The notes under the pieces: model-generated
Told to the model about the DNA's origin: nothing
Database searches by the model: none
Seen by the model: only the letters and a program-made list of their open reading frames with translations
Translations under genes and position numbers: made by a program
Part shown: in pieces, positions 1 to 12,450 of the stretch
Layout: each line of letters opens with the position of its first letter
Numbering within the stretch: position 1 is the first letter of the stretch
Assembly: GCA_963932465.1 (NCBI GenBank)
Contig: OZ010786.1
Coordinates: 443,226,619-443,290,618, forward strand
Direction: 5' to 3'
DNA from: Maratus speciosus
Lineage: Eukaryota > Arthropoda > Arachnida > Araneae > Salticidae
DNA: 64,000 bases

Positions 1-2650
1 TTTCTAAATAAACTTCTACTACCCGTAATTTTTTTAAATTTTAAATCAGTAGATTCAGAAATAAATGGGAGGGAATTTTTTGCATTACGTTTTTTGACAA
101 TATCTCTGAAAACATAATACCTAAAATTAAAATAAATGTACTTTTGATTTTTTACATTTTGTACGGAACTCTGAAAACATTGCATTAAATGTTAAAGAGA
201 TACTCAGGTTGATATTTTTTAAATTACAATATTTTCTATGTGACATAGGATTTTCAGATAGAATTCGGAATTAAAAATTCGATCGGAATTTCAAACCATC
301 ATTTCTATTGCATTTTTATACTGTAACATCTTTCTTTCAGGAAGTATGATTTTTCTGTACATTTATCCAAAAATGTGAGATTATTTCCATGGTTTTCCTG
401 CATACACTTACAACGAATGTACCAAGAGAGAAATAAATTTCTATAGAAAGTTACATTTTTAGTCTGAACTTTATTTCAAATTAAATCGCATAATACGAAT
501 TGCTAGATGTTAAAGTAATGATATTTCTGTTCATTTTAAAAATTTAAATCTAAGATTTTAGAGGAAAACCTGGGGTCTCTTCACAGCGCAATACTGTGCC
601 GCAGCGTACCGAATACCACCGATTAAATCACGGGTCTTCATCGAGTGTATTGAAAGAAAGTAGGTGTCCCCCCCCCCCCAAAAAAAAAAAGCAGTATCAT
701 TAAATCAAGGTTTTTCGAAATATTCAAATTATTACATTTTTTAAATGTAGCATGCATAAAATATACTATTTGCGTAGTAATGAAATGTTGACAAGCAAAA
801 TTTGAATTTTGTGTATATTATTCAGAATTTAACCATTCTTAGTATAGCATGCTGGACAATCATTTTCGGATAAAGACAGTTATTTCTGAGAAATACCATT
901 CCTTATTAATCACGTAAGGTTAGAAATAGAGTAAAAATGTTTGAATGATTGATTTTAGTTTTGTGTAAAATGGATAAACAATATTTGAATAAGATTTAAA
1001 ACTTTTGATTTACAATTCGCACAATTCGATAACAGTTTTGCTCACCTACTGCATCTCCTTAAAGATTAAAAAATTACGAGCATATATTTATCTGAATATC
1101 CTAAAAATACGGAGCACAAATCCTTGTTACACATAATCTATACTAATATTGCAAAGATGTAAAGTTTGTGTCTTTGTGGGTTTCTTTGTAAGGGGTAACC
1201 TCTGGAACTACAGAACCAATTTCAAAAGTTCCAAAAAAATTCCATTAGTTCCAAAAAAGAAGGAAAAGGCGAAAAAGCTTCCGGGGGGGGGGGGGTGTAC
1301 CTCATAAAAAAAGACTCTTTTCAGAGACCATACATTAGAAGAAATAGTAGACACCAATTTTTTGTGTTTCCAGTCTTTTGTGCTGACTGTCTGAGCATAT
1401 TTTACTGTATGCAATTACATGATTACATTATTAAATTGGTACTTACATTACCTGCTTTATATTAACATTCAAATAGAAGGTAGTAACATCATTACATTTT
1501 AATAATATGTATATTATCAAGATACAGGGTTTTGGTGGGAAAAAGCTACAATACTTAATGACATATTGACGTCAATTTTTGTTATATGAATACTACGTTT
1601 AGACCAATAGTAAAATACACTTAGGAAAATTTAATAAGTGAATAACCTACATAAGATATTCACATATCTTCTGAAAATAAACTGCTTATTAATGCGAGTT
1701 TGAAGCTCATTGAAATAAATAGTATACACAATACACATGTACAATATAGTAATAGAATAAAACTTTTCTTTAAAGGGGAATGAAAGGTCAATTCAAGAGC
1801 TACCGATGCATTAATTCCATTCATATAAAAATACTAAACGAAATTACATTAAAATAACAGATAGCAAAACGCTGCCAAATTAGTAATAACAGAGTCGGAG
1901 CCGGTGAACTAAGAAATCAAGAAAGGGAGGGAGAGGGGACATCGAGCTGTTTTTTGATTTAACATGTTGTATTTTTTATTTCATTTCACATACCTTATCA
2001 GATATTCGCGTACCAGTATAGGTACGCGTACCATATTTTGAGAACCCCTGCTCTAAAAAAGGGGGAAATTGAGCTGGTACAAAGGACTTTGCTTTAATTA
2101 TTCCGAAAATCACCAGACATTCTATAAAGGAAGAAAAACTGGCTAATAAAAAATGGCTCAGTTGTTGTTAACTCGGTTCCACAAAAAACAAGTTTCTTGT
2201 TTTGAAGTAAGTAAAAATTCTGTTTCACGCTGGAAAATTTTGTTCCTATTAACATGCTCACGCCGGCGCCGATATTCATGTTTTTCGGGCGGCATTGGAA
2301 TTCATATTTCGCTTCATCTGGCGACGTGGTACTGTCGCTTATTCAGACACTGTATGTAATGACCCGCCCCTCTCATATTTATTCAATTGAACTTGAATAT
2401 AACAAGCAGAGTTGATTGTGAATGTCTGAAAGTTCGTAAAGAGTAAGCAAATTACTTAAAGACATGATTTTATTGACTAAATATGTACGAATTTAATATA
2501 AGATGTCTTACAATCTAAAGAAATATTGACAACGTCATATAAATGTATTTCTGTAAGGTAGAAGCCACGACCTTAGTCAATCATATTTTTTGAATGAAAA
2601 CGAGAATTCTTGTTTCCCGTCGTGAATGTATTAAGTTTATAATAATGAAT
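1..2650. other. AT-rich intergenic DNA without a recognisable gene
   Basis: I see no credible coding region here; open frames are short and of low complexity. There are C, A and G homopolymer runs near 669-690 and 1286-1296. Near 2030-2052 the bases before CTCTAAAA read as the inverse of a CAGGGGTTCTC-type hAT terminus, but I could not find a matching left end. Confidence 0.5.
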
Positions 2651-2677
2651 TGTTTTTATTACTGAATTTTCGAATAT

Positions 2678-2887
2678 TCAAGTGTGACCCACCTGTAGTG
2701 CACGCCGTCCATAGCATAGTCGAGTGTGACCCACCTGTAGTACACGACATCTATGAAACAGTCGAGTGTGACCCACCGGTGATACACGCCGCCTGATTGG
2801 ACAGTCGAGTGTGACCCACCGGTGAAGCACACCACCTGATGGGACAGTCGAGATTGTTCCACCGGTGATGCACGCCTGCGTGAACAG
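2678..2887. repeat. Minisatellite, about five copies of a 42-bp unit
   Basis: Five tandem copies begin at about 2678, 2720, 2762, 2805 and 2848, giving periods of 42, 42, 43, 43 and about 40 bp. Each starts TCRAGTGTGACCCACC except the last, which is more diverged. A conserved block CACC(T/G)GT follows, then a variable CACGCC segment. The reverse strand is open through the array and gives a repeated YRWVTLD-like peptide. I read that as a by-product of a near-42-bp (14-codon) period rather than a gene. Confidence 0.85.
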
Positions 2888-3639
2888 TGTTAAGAAGAAA
2901 TTCCCTTTTTTATAAGGTGGAAAATTTTCGTTTTGTATACATAATTCTTGCTTAGATTTAACCTGATTTTATATCTGTTCATTTAGAAATCACGTGTCTT
3001 GCAGAGAAAATCATTAACAAAATTCCACTGTATAAATTACAGGGGAATACTTGTCGCATTGCATACTTGCCAAACTTCAAATTAACTTCCATAAAATGTC
3101 GCTTAATTTGAACCTAGTTAATGTTACATCGAACTAGAAATAGTTTAAAGAAATGCAATCAAATAGATTTTTCATGGCAACATGAAATTAAATCAATGTT
3201 GCCAGATTGGGAATTTCGTCTGCATTTTGAAACTCCAGGGGGATTTTTAGGGGGTTATTCACATTTTTGGGGAAAAACTTGGGGTTGTTCTCACTTATTT
3301 GATCTAAAGTTTACTTTTAGTCATATGACAACACTGAATCTAACTCGATTTTCGTTTGGAAAACTAAAATAAAATAAAGAGATCGGAAATATCAATCATT
3401 ATTCTCGTGGTCGTGCTCATCGTTTACAACATGACAGTTTTCACGTGGCAAATGTGCATCACGGTCTGTCTTAGACTATCCCCACCTAAATTTCCGTACC
3501 ACTATATAAGTGCGGTAGATTTTCCTAGTGATCACCGACAGGCACATATACGCATTTCTTTTAATAGTATAGATCTATACATCAGAAATAGAAACAATTT
3601 TATAGGATTTTTTGTTTAAGACTTGTTAATCTGTGCTTC

Positions 3640-4132
3640 CTGAAATGAAAGTAGGGCTTTTTGTAAAACATGTGGTTGCATACTACAACAACATTGCTTC
3701 GCTTATAACTGAAATATTCCAATGGGTGCAGCAGACCTCCTAGTTCTCCTTATAAGAAACTTCAATGAGAACTCTGCGACCTTAAGAGGTCTAAATCTTC
3801 ACATTACTAAATCTGCAGGAATTACCCTAAACGCTCTTTTACCGTGCTTTTTAAAAGATTTAATTAATGATGTGGAAAGCAGCTATTTTTCTTTTATTAT
3901 TGATGAAAGCACAGTGAATGATACAATGAAGGTGCTTTGCAACTTCAGAAGGGATGACAAAAGACTGAAAACAACGTTTTATAGTCAGATAAAAGCGGGT
4001 GATGCCAACAGCATCTCTGATTCATTCAAACCTCTACTGATTAGAGATGGTCTAAACCTCTAAAAACTTATTGGCATAAGAGTAGATGGAATTAAAATAA
4101 TGATAGGCCGAAATTATCCATTTGCAACAATT
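3640..4132 (+). pseudogene. hAT-superfamily transposase fragment
   Basis: A 113-codon open stretch (3722-4063) reads like the catalytic core of a hAT-type transposase. The segment SSYFSFIIDEST corresponds to the conserved region around the first catalytic Asp, and KVLCNF-RRDDKR follows as in that family. After a stop at 4061-4063 the same frame continues with LIGIRVDGIKIMIGRNY, matching the second conserved block (GIG-DGA--M-G) of hAT proteins. Upstream, 3649-3720 gives VKHVVAYYNNI in another frame, also transposase-like. The N-terminal zinc-finger region and the C-terminal dimerisation domain are absent. I call it a dead fragment of roughly 160 residues, against about 600 for an intact protein. 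Confidence 0.6.
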
Positions 4133-4140
4133 TAAACAAT

Positions 4141-4555
4141 TTGGAAATTGTACGTCAAACGTGGAAAATGAGGTGCGTCCGTACTATAACTAGTTTTATA
4201 AATATTTTTTACACCGCAAATTATACTGAATGTGTACTTTAGTGCACTTCATAAATGCGTATCAATTTTATTCTGTTCAAAGACTGTAACATCATTAAAA
4301 CGCATTTGAAATATTTTTTTTCCATTGGTCGTATTGGAACGAAAAACTTTTGTTTTTCCCTGCAATTAAACTATACATCTGATTTTTATAAATTTCAAAT
4401 GACTCGACAAAATTTTGCAACAATTATATATTTAAAATTTCAGACAATTCGGTTGGGTAGTTTTTGCTCTGTTATATGCTGGCGGACGGACGGACGGACA
4501 GACGGACTGAACGACCACTATTAGGTGCTACGTATTTATAAAATTACGAACGCAA
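4141..4555 (+). repeat. Dispersed repeat family A, copy 1
   Basis: Shares its full length with copies at 32411-32975 and 53697-54124, and its 3' half with 56283-56502. Conserved landmarks in order are TTGGAAATTG, GAGGTGCGT-CGTA, a block around ACTCGACAAAATTTTGCAAC, a CGGA/CAGA microsatellite and TAGGTGCTACGTATTTAT, ending at ATTACGAACGC. The 3' end is the inverse of the AGGTGCGTTCGTA block near the 5' end. It encodes no protein I recognise and is probably a non-autonomous element. Confidence 0.8.
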
Positions 4556-4997
4556 TAAAAACAAGCATAAAACAACTTACCGTTGTAAAATGTATCTCTC
4601 ATTCTATTCGTTTAGCTGCGAATATACTTGCAAAATTCTGCCGAGTTTAAATGTTTATTTTTTGTAAATGGGGACTTCAGAAAATAAGCTTGATTTGGTT
4701 AAAAAATTTAGTTTAAATTAGATAAACATTTTTTTTTTTTTTTGGTAAATTGAAAATTGAAAATTTTCTCTTTTGAGTAGAAACTGAGTTGAGGACTTTT
4801 TAGGAAAAAAATACTCATTTGGGGAAAATTTCAGAAATTTTGATGAAATTTACTTTTGGCTATCCGGCAACACTGAGTTAAATATATAATGCTACACCAA
4901 GCAAGTTTTCTGGTTAAAATGTCTTTAACCTGGATCAAATTAACCGATATTTTACGGAAGTTAAGTTGAAAGCTGGAAAGTTTGGCACTGCTCACAG

Positions 4998-5000
<3 letters not shown>

Positions 5001-5040
<40 letters not shown>
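5001..5040 (+). repeat. T homopolymer, 40 bp
   Basis: Uninterrupted run of T directly after the right end of the hAT-like element. The length may be unreliable in an assembly. Confidence 0.95.
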
Positions 5041-5041
<1 letters not shown>

Positions 5042-5315
5042 TAAAATCTAAAGGATATTTTTTAGAATGTATAACCACACATTTAAATAAAAGACAAAAA
5101 CGTTTTAAATGCACACCAGCAAAGAATAAATATTTCCAAACTTCCCTTTATTATACTAATTTTTTTCATTACGAATTTATTTTTAAATTTTTATTTAGGA
5201 TAAAATAACGCCTATGAGAGTTATATTTAACACTAGAACGACCGGAAATTTTACTCAAGTTTTATAAAAAATATTTTACATCGGAATTTTTATTTTAATC
5301 TGTTTAACATATATA

Positions 5316-5859
5316 CCGGGTGAGCAAAAAGTCCGTATAAACTTTAAAAATTCGTAAAATTCGAAAAAATAACCGAAATGAAAAATGGTTTGCAGGATTA
5401 GCACCTATAGGTGACGGGAATTTTTTTAAGACAGAAATAATAAATAACTCAAAAAACAGCCGATAGATGGCGCTGGTTCGTGCGATTTTGGTGGAAATAT
5501 GCAAATGAAACGGTTATAAGAACTTGCGCTCCTAATCCAGAGCTAGTTCACCGTTGTGAGCCGTGTACTTGATCAAGGATGCTAAGTATGAAGGATAAAG
5601 CTTTGTTGGTGAAGTTATTTTACGTGAACTAGTTCTGGATTAGTAGCGCAAGTTCTTATAACCGTTTCATTTGCATATTTCCACCAAAATTGCACGAACC
5701 AGCGCCATCTATCGGCTGTTTTTTTAATTATTTTTTATTTATGCCTTTAAAAAATTCCCGTCACCTCTAGGTGCTAATCCTGCAAACCATTTTTCATTTC
5801 GATTATTTTTTCTGGTTTTATGAATTTTTAAAGTTTATAAGGACTTTTTGCTCTCCCGG
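5316..5859. mobile_element. 544-bp foldback/MITE with TA target duplication
   Basis: Two arms of about 235 bp (5316-5552 and 5627-5859) are near-perfect inverted repeats. They start CCGGGTGAGCAAAAAGTCC and end with the inverse, each flanked by TA. The 74-bp loop contains an ATG at 5588 followed by the short peptide MKDKALLVKLFYVN and a stop. ALLVKLFY resembles the start of the helix-turn-helix (DUF4817-type) region of arthropod mariner-like transposases. The TA duplication and this residue suggest a Tc1/mariner-group parent. It looks like a head-to-head deletion derivative of an autonomous element's 5' end. Confidence 0.85.
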
Positions 5860-6802
5860 TACAGGGTTACTACGGGTGCTTGAATTTCGAGACTAAGAAA
5901 TTTTTCGGTACCAATATTTTCTTATGGAAAATCTCTCCTGAAACAAGGTGAAATTTCGCACGTTTAAACTAGATTTATTTTTCTATTAAAAAATTCTGAT
6001 ATTGGGCCTTGAAAATAACGTACGAAACCTGCGGTATATTTATAAAACGTTTTTCTTCTTTGTGTCTTTCAAACTTATTATACAAAGAAATTTCTGCTTC
6101 GAACCGAAATATATTCATATGATAAGGGTCAAAATGACGCCTCACGGTCTTTTTAGTGTTAAAACGAATGCCAATTGAAAAAGAAAAGGAACTCTCTTTC
6201 TAAAATAATGTTCAAAATCTATTGTTTCAATATATATATTTCAAACGTACGTAGATTTAATGGAATTTTCAAACAAAAGTGCTGATGTTATAATCCAGTT
6301 TAGATTTTATCTGTCACATTTAATGGTCAAAGAATTCCTGAACTTGCATTTAATGTCGGTCTTCAATTTTGTGACTGTTGTCTCTTAAAAATAATGTATC
6401 AAATCTAATACTAGATTTTTTTTATTCTGAAGATTAGTGTATCACCTCCTTTTCGTTAAGTCGTGTAAAGCAAACATTTAATAAATCTCAAGGTTAAAAA
6501 AAAAAGATACAAAACTAAATTTCTTTTGAAATTAAAATTCAGACTTGTCAACCTAGGCAGAATTAATTCTCGTAATACGATGTAAAACTTTGCATTGTCT
6601 TTAAACCCATGTTGTCAATATATGGCAAATACCTTACAATAATGTACTAATTTTAATTGCTGAATGGTGTAAAATAATACTTTAAAATAGCAAACATAGG
6701 TTTATTCGGCTGTTTACATGTTTCGACTTTACCCGAGTCATTTTCAAAACAAATAAACAAAAATATTCTAAAATTGCGTGGTCTATGAAACGCCATACTT
6801 AA

Positions 6803-7002
6803 CCCTTTCCGGCGTAGAGTAATTCTATTCATAGACTGGTGAAATGATGAACTGACCCCAGAATTTTTATGCGAAAATATTAAAAATTACGAACTTGCTT
6901 ATTTTCATGTGCATTATACAAAGAAAATTTTAATTAAATATTCTGGGTACCAGTAAAATAAAAATTAGGTGTTCTCATTTAAGGACACCGCCCGCGAAAG
7001 TG
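6803..7002. mobile_element. TTAA-type MITE (piggyBac-like ends), 200 bp
   Basis: Flanked by TTAA at 6799-6802 and 7003-7006. Ends begin CCCTTTCCGGCG on the left and CACTTTCGCGGG on the right, read inward. An inner hairpin contains ACCCCAGAATTTTTAT paired with ATTCTGGGTACC. Confidence 0.7.
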
Positions 7003-7006
7003 TTAA

Positions 7007-7223
7007 CCCCTCAACACCCTCGGGACGAACGTCTTTTACAGAATTTTTGATCTTTAATCACCGGGTTTTTAAAACAGACATTTTTGCCTCATTTAATCGG
7101 GAAAAAGCCCAGATTAAATAAGGCAAAATTTACAATAAAAATTTACTGGTGAGAATAATCCACGATCTGAGCACCTTACGCGGCACGAATCACTCGCCCC
7201 GTCGGTCGCTCATCTCCAAGGGG
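7007..7223. mobile_element. TTAA-type MITE abutting the previous one, 217 bp
   Basis: Shares the TTAA at 7003-7006 with its left neighbour and ends at TTAA 7224-7227. Ends read CCCCTCAACACC and CCCCTTGGAGAT inward. The centre is an imperfect hairpin with GCCTCATTTAATC against GATTAAATAAGGC. Confidence 0.65.
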
Positions 7224-7298
7224 TTAACTGGGTTTCTTTCTTTCTTCCTTTTCTTTTCCTTTTTTGAGCCCGAGCTGCATTCGAGAAAAAAAAGTTAA

Positions 7299-7607
7299 CC
7301 CTCTCGCTGCGTATTTTTTTTTTATCAGATTGGTTCAAAAATTGCGCACATCGAATTTAAATCAGGCTAAATAATGGCTGCCAATTGAGACTATTTTAAT
7401 ATTCACGCAACACTATTTTAAGAAAATCAATTTTGCAGTATATCTATTTCGTAGGTGTTGTTAAGATCTATATGGAATTTTTGTATTTAAATTGAATTAA
7501 AAAATAGTCGCCAGTGGCAAAAATTAATCGCCGAGGAAATCTCGGGTTGCGCAAATTTTGCTACTTTTACGTTGGGTGAGGAAATCTCGGGTTGCGCAAG
7601 AAGAGGG
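7299..7607. mobile_element. TTAA-type MITE, 309 bp
   Basis: Left flank is TTAA at 7295-7298; right flank is TTAG at 7608-7611, one base off. Ends read CCCTCTCGCTGCG and CCCTCTTCTTGCG inward. The right part holds a duplicated GAGGAAATCTCGGGTTGCGCA. Confidence 0.6.
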
Positions 7608-9085
7608 TTAGGGGTAATTTTTCACATACTCTATTATATTATGAACAATATTTTTTATTTTTCTTGGATGTTTATTTCTATTTTCCGTAACTATTGAGTA
7701 ACTCGAGCCATAATTTTGATAAGTTAAATGATGCTGCATCGTAACATGTTGAATTTTTATGTGTTATAATATCTATGGTTTCTCTTATAATAGATGAATA
7801 TAATTTAACTTACCAAAATTATAACGCGAGCTCCACAATGGTTACGAAAGTAAAATAAAAATCGAAAAATAATAGCGTGCATAATATGAAAGAATACATA
7901 GAAAGTTGAATGTTGGCGTTTCATAGACCGTGTAATTTTAGAATATTTTTATTTATTTGACTTGAAAATGACTCGGGTAGAGTAGAAACATGTCAACAGT
8001 TGAAATAAACCTATTTTTACTGCTTTTAAAGTTTTAGTTTTTATTTACCCATTTTAGCAATTAAAATTAGTATACAGTTTTGTCAAGTTGTAGGCTTTTT
8101 TTATTTAAAATATCTATCGCTGTGTCAGATTGATAATATTTGCCTTTACAGACATTCCGTCATTAAATAAAGCGAATTTGAGTAGCAAAGCGCAAACAAC
8201 AAAACAACAAAATCAAAATGTTAAGTAACCTTTTTGACTTAGTTCACAGCTAAGCAGTAGGCGCAGTCGATAGGATGAAGATCTAGGTCCTCGTCAGATT
8301 TATTGCCACTACGTGGCGATTAGGCGATCACCACCCCGATACCAGGTATCAAACCCGTTCAGCTGGGGAAACCCGGCAGGTAGGGGCCTGGTCATCGGTT
8401 AGAAAAAAAAGCGAAGCTTATACTAATGTAATTTTTTTCTCGTGTAGCAAATTCATGTTAAAACAAAAAGACAAAGAAAATTACAAAATTAATATTTGTT
8501 TCGAAGCTAAAATTCAGAATTCTCAAGATATGCAAAATCGATGGTCGAGATACTGTCCAAACTATTAACACAGCTAACAATTATTGCAGATTATTCCTAC
8601 TACTGAAATTTAGTCGCAAATTTTACCTAATTCAATCTCGAAAATCTACTGTTTCTTAACGACTTAATAAAGCAAAAATTCATTCTTAATTTTAATGGTA
8701 AACAAAAAACCCGGACTAGTTGGCATTATATAGCTATCAGTTAAGACAGCTTTTTTGAGTAGAAAGAAAAAATTTTATTTAAAATATCTACCACAATTTC
8801 AGATGAGCAATCTTCGCTTTATGTATTTAATTACAAACATTCCGTGATTGAATAATGAGGCGTTTATCAGTGGGAAAGAGTGGGAAAGATTTTAAATAAA
8901 AACTTTTCGCCAAATGACAACAATGCTACAAGATTAATCACGGACTAACGCTTTTGCTTGCGAAAAACAGAACATGTTTAGAAATTTGTCAAATGGATTG
9001 TCAGTGGAAAAGTACATCTTTTAAATAATAATTTTTGGGTCAATTTCAAGTTACATTAAAACAATGTCAATAAAGTTTTGCTTAA

Positions 9086-9294
9086 CGCTTTCTGGGGTGG
9101 GGGTATGTCTATGAAAACACTTAAATTTAATTCCACAAGTGGTAATGGCACCAGAATTTTATTATATTTTTTTATGTTTATTATATGCATGAAAAATGGC
9201 TTTTTCTCATTTGGAAATAAATCTGTACGTAAATTCTGGTACCAATCATTCATTTCAACATTTTATCAATGGAAGTGCTTTGTCTCTGAAAGGG
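9086..9294. mobile_element. TTAA-type MITE, 209 bp
   Basis: TTAA at 9082-9085 and 9295-9298. The right end reads CCCTTTCAGAGACAAAG inward and matches the right end of the nested MITE at 55209-55371. The inner hairpin pairs GGCACCAGAATTTTAT with AAATTCTGGTACC. Open frames crossing it on both strands are low-complexity shadows of the palindrome. Confidence 0.75.
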
Positions 9295-9299
9295 TTAAA

Positions 9300-12200
9300 T
9301 CAGTACGGCTCAATAAAACAATAATTTGATGCATTTGAATATGTATCTGTATACTGTACTCCAAGATGTAGGTTATATAATGATTTTAAGCTAATTTAAT
9401 GTGTTTTATAATATTGGAATTAGAATAATTGGAATTGATTTTGTAACCAACATATTTTAATTTTATTTTGATGTTTTTTGTTATAATATGTATCTTTATG
9501 TGAAGGTTGGTCCTGGCTCTGTATTCAGATAGAGAACATGTAAAAAGTTTGCCTGTGTATCTGCAGAGACCATGAGTGTAGTACCATGAAATTTAATATG
9601 GTATGATTATCTTATATTTTATTATTTTAATAAAATATTTAAACATTTAATGGGCTTCCCAACCTCCTTATCCTTACCTTTGTGTCTGAAAATAATTCAT
9701 GGACCAACACATCCATAGGAGCCGTTTTAAACTCGGCAAAAATGACAAACAGACACTATAAATAGGAAATCGGAAAATTATAGAACAAATAATTTTATTC
9801 CAGCTTATCGTCTGAAATATTTTACTTGCATTGCCAATTTTAGGTAGTTGAAAAACACATAAATTATAACAGCATGTGACATTTTAATATATTTTATAAA
9901 AAGCGCTCCTAAAAATTTTCAGCATGCATTCTGGACATCATAACGAAATCTTTTTCGCAATTTTGTTGCCGGAATTTTTTACATTCATTTATTTGGTTTG
10001 CGGTTATTTTCTTGACGGTAACTTTACCTGTTTGGGATTTAAATGAGTACAGTATTTTTCACTATAAACCACCTAAGAACTAAAAAAGTTTTGAAGTACA
10101 ATATGCGGTTTCAATATGCAATAAGAATAAAAAGTTCTGAAATACAAATTGCAGATGATTTTCGTGTGATTTATCTTCGTTTTTTTACTTATAATGTACA
10201 TTGTACAAGAAATATTTTAAATATGATAATATACCAAAACGTTACATTCATCAACAAATTTCTTTTAAAAACGTATTTTTTTATCTGAAAGAAATAAAAA
10301 TCCTTACTTGCAATCTGTCATTTGAAAATTTTAAACTGTCAGAGCAATCTCGAAAAGGAAGAATAATGGAGTTTATTTTCCGCTTCAAACTTTGACATTT
10401 TCAAATACGGTGTATCAGAATTTTGCTGAGAAAATAGATTCAAGAAAAGAAAAAGAATGATACCTGTATGAATTTCTAATGGACATATTTAGATAAATAT
10501 ATACAATGGGATTTTTAATATTTATTTTACATTCAAGCACTAACTAAGAAAACTATTTACAGCATTTTTTACTGGAGTATTTATTTAACGTACTTGCTTG
10601 TAGGTGAAAATATTTTAAAAGATCAACAGTTACAACGAGTATATTGCCGCCTCAAAAATTTATGCTGTCTAATTAATCTTATAAAGGGTAATTTACTTTA
10701 ACACATCTTTAATATTGTAAGGAGCTACGCTAGGAACGCGATAACATTCCGAAGCTAATGTTGAACAAATTGTAGCGTCCCTTTAGAATTTCTCGATTAG
10801 ATTTTAGTGTTTTTAAGTGATTTGTTTAGGGTTAAATATCAGAGGTTAATGTGTAACAGTATACTTTAGTTGTTTTTTTGCGGGGGGGGGGGTCAGTTTG
10901 TTTTCATTTTCTGAAGACATTTTTGCTTTCAAAGCGGGATTTGAAACTAAAAGTGTGTTCAAAAATTAAAATAAAATGTTCAGTCAAAATTGAAAAATTA
11001 CAAAAAAAGAGTTTCAGACATCCATTTCAAATAGGCTATGTAAATAATGCTATTTAAATAATAATAATAATAATAATAATAAATAACTAAAAATATTGAA
11101 ATTGAAGTCCGAAATCTGAAAAGATTTCTGTCACTAGCTAAACATGAGATTGCGAGTTTTTTCGGGTTATTGGCATAAGCTGTTATGAATTTTGTCAGTA
11201 CACTGTGCGTCAAATCTGCCAACCTTATTATTTTTTAAATTATATATACATACTTTGAACCAGAAACACTTGTTACTAAACTATTACTCTCCTACTACTT
11301 AGTTGTTATATGTTTTCTTACCCAACGGGAAATTTCTTGTTGAAATATTTTTATTCGACTTGAAGTAAACAGAAGGCTGGCTGCAATAGTACGTGCAAGA
11401 AGAGTTTCATGCTCTTGGACACTTTTAAACATATTTCTATTTTTTGATGGAATTATATATCTGTTCGAAAAACATAAAAGATTTGTTTTATCATTTCAAA
11501 TATTTGCCAACATGCATATTTCATTTTTTTCATTTTTTCCTTTATCAGTTCCTTAGCAAATGTGTTTCACGGCGTATAGAAATATTAGAATTATCGCGAT
11601 AACGAAAAATTACACACGAAAAGTCTGGATGAGAGAAATAAATGATTAGCAAATCTTTCGTAATCGCGTTTTCAGCTTAGGTTTGCGTCAAATATGATCT
11701 ACGATCGAAAATTTAATGGAGACGCTATGAAAAGGCTGACACGACAATCAGACAATCATTTTATAGCGCCGAATAATAGTTCTTACAACAGTTAATTAGC
11801 AGCCTGCAGGAAAATGGATGATTACCCAATACGTTTAAATGTCTCCAAATATACCGGTTTAGCTATCGAAATAGATTAATATTTATTTAGGTAGGTGTAG
11901 CTTTCAAAAAATATTCTATATTATTTAAGCTAAACTATATCACTAAAACTACTTTTAACACACAAAAATGAAAAAAAAAATAGATATCTAAATTAGATAT
12001 AAGTACACTATAATGCATTCAGTTTACAATTTCAAAAGTACCTTTATAATAAGGGATATCATCCCATTTCCCCATTAGATTCAAATATGTTGTGTTTAGT
12101 AGGAAATAAGTATTGCTATTAGGATATTAAAATAACATAAAATCTATATCCAAATTTATAGATATCCTTATCAAATTACAATGCAATATGGAATCAAAGA

Positions 12201-12440
12201 TATACTACAAACACAATACAGCACAATGTTAAAGATGTGCGAATGTAAATTTAAAGAAACTATGGACGTCGGTGCAGATTACCCCTGAAAAATCTACTTT
12301 TATTCTAAAAAAAGTACAAGAATAAATCCTTCATTCAAATTTATGGTTGGAGAGAAAGTCCAGCAAATAAAGAATTTAAAAATGTCATTGTCTTATCTTA
12401 TTTTCCTAAAATCAGTACTCAAATTTCTCGTATTCTCAAT
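9300..12440. other. AT-rich DNA, no recognisable gene
   Basis: Only short, A/T-driven open frames are present. An (AAT)n microsatellite of about 28 bp lies at 11056-11083, and a G run at about 10882-10891. Nothing else stands out by eye. Confidence 0.5.
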
Positions 12441-12450
12441 AGGTTTACAT

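Larger units (their letters stand above)
3064..4990. mobile_element. Decayed hAT-like DNA transposon with inverted ends
   Basis: The left arm (about 3064-3118, starting TACTTGCCAAACTT) is an imperfect inverse of the right arm (about 4926-4990, ending AAGTTTGGCACTG). Both carry the inner block AACTTCC-TAAAAT. A hAT-type transposase remnant lies between them. The interval has also received the dispersed repeat at 4141-4555. No clear target-site duplication is visible, so the exact ends are uncertain. A third copy of one terminus alone lies at 25333-25414. Confidence 0.5.
6646..8071. repeat. Large inverted-repeat element with about 150-bp arms
   Basis: The left arm 6646-6796 and right arm 7911-8071 are inverses. 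They share TAATTTTAATTGC, ACCCGAGTCATTTTCAA, AAAATATTCTAAAATT and GGTCTATGAAACGCCA. The interior carries three TTAA-flanked MITEs in a row and no gene. The GACTCGGGTA-AGT-GAAACATGT segment within the arms resembles sequence often seen at the 3' ends of Penelope-type elements, which is a weak hint about origin. Confidence 0.75.

Noticed and set aside
1526..2052. Possible hAT element between CAGGGTTTTGG and the inverse of CAGGGGTTCTC
   Set aside because: The two ends agree only over the first few bases and no 8-bp duplication is visible.
4450..4520. TDGRTDG-type repeat peptide
   Set aside because: Translation of the CGGA/CAGA microsatellite in repeat family A.
8250..8400. Possible tRNA-derived SINE (GGTTTGATACC on the minus strand)
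   Set aside because: The B-box-like sequence has no A box at the proper distance upstream and no repeated copy was found in the window.
9056..9329. Mirrored open frames of 65 and 83 codons
   Set aside because: They are the two strands of a palindromic MITE.
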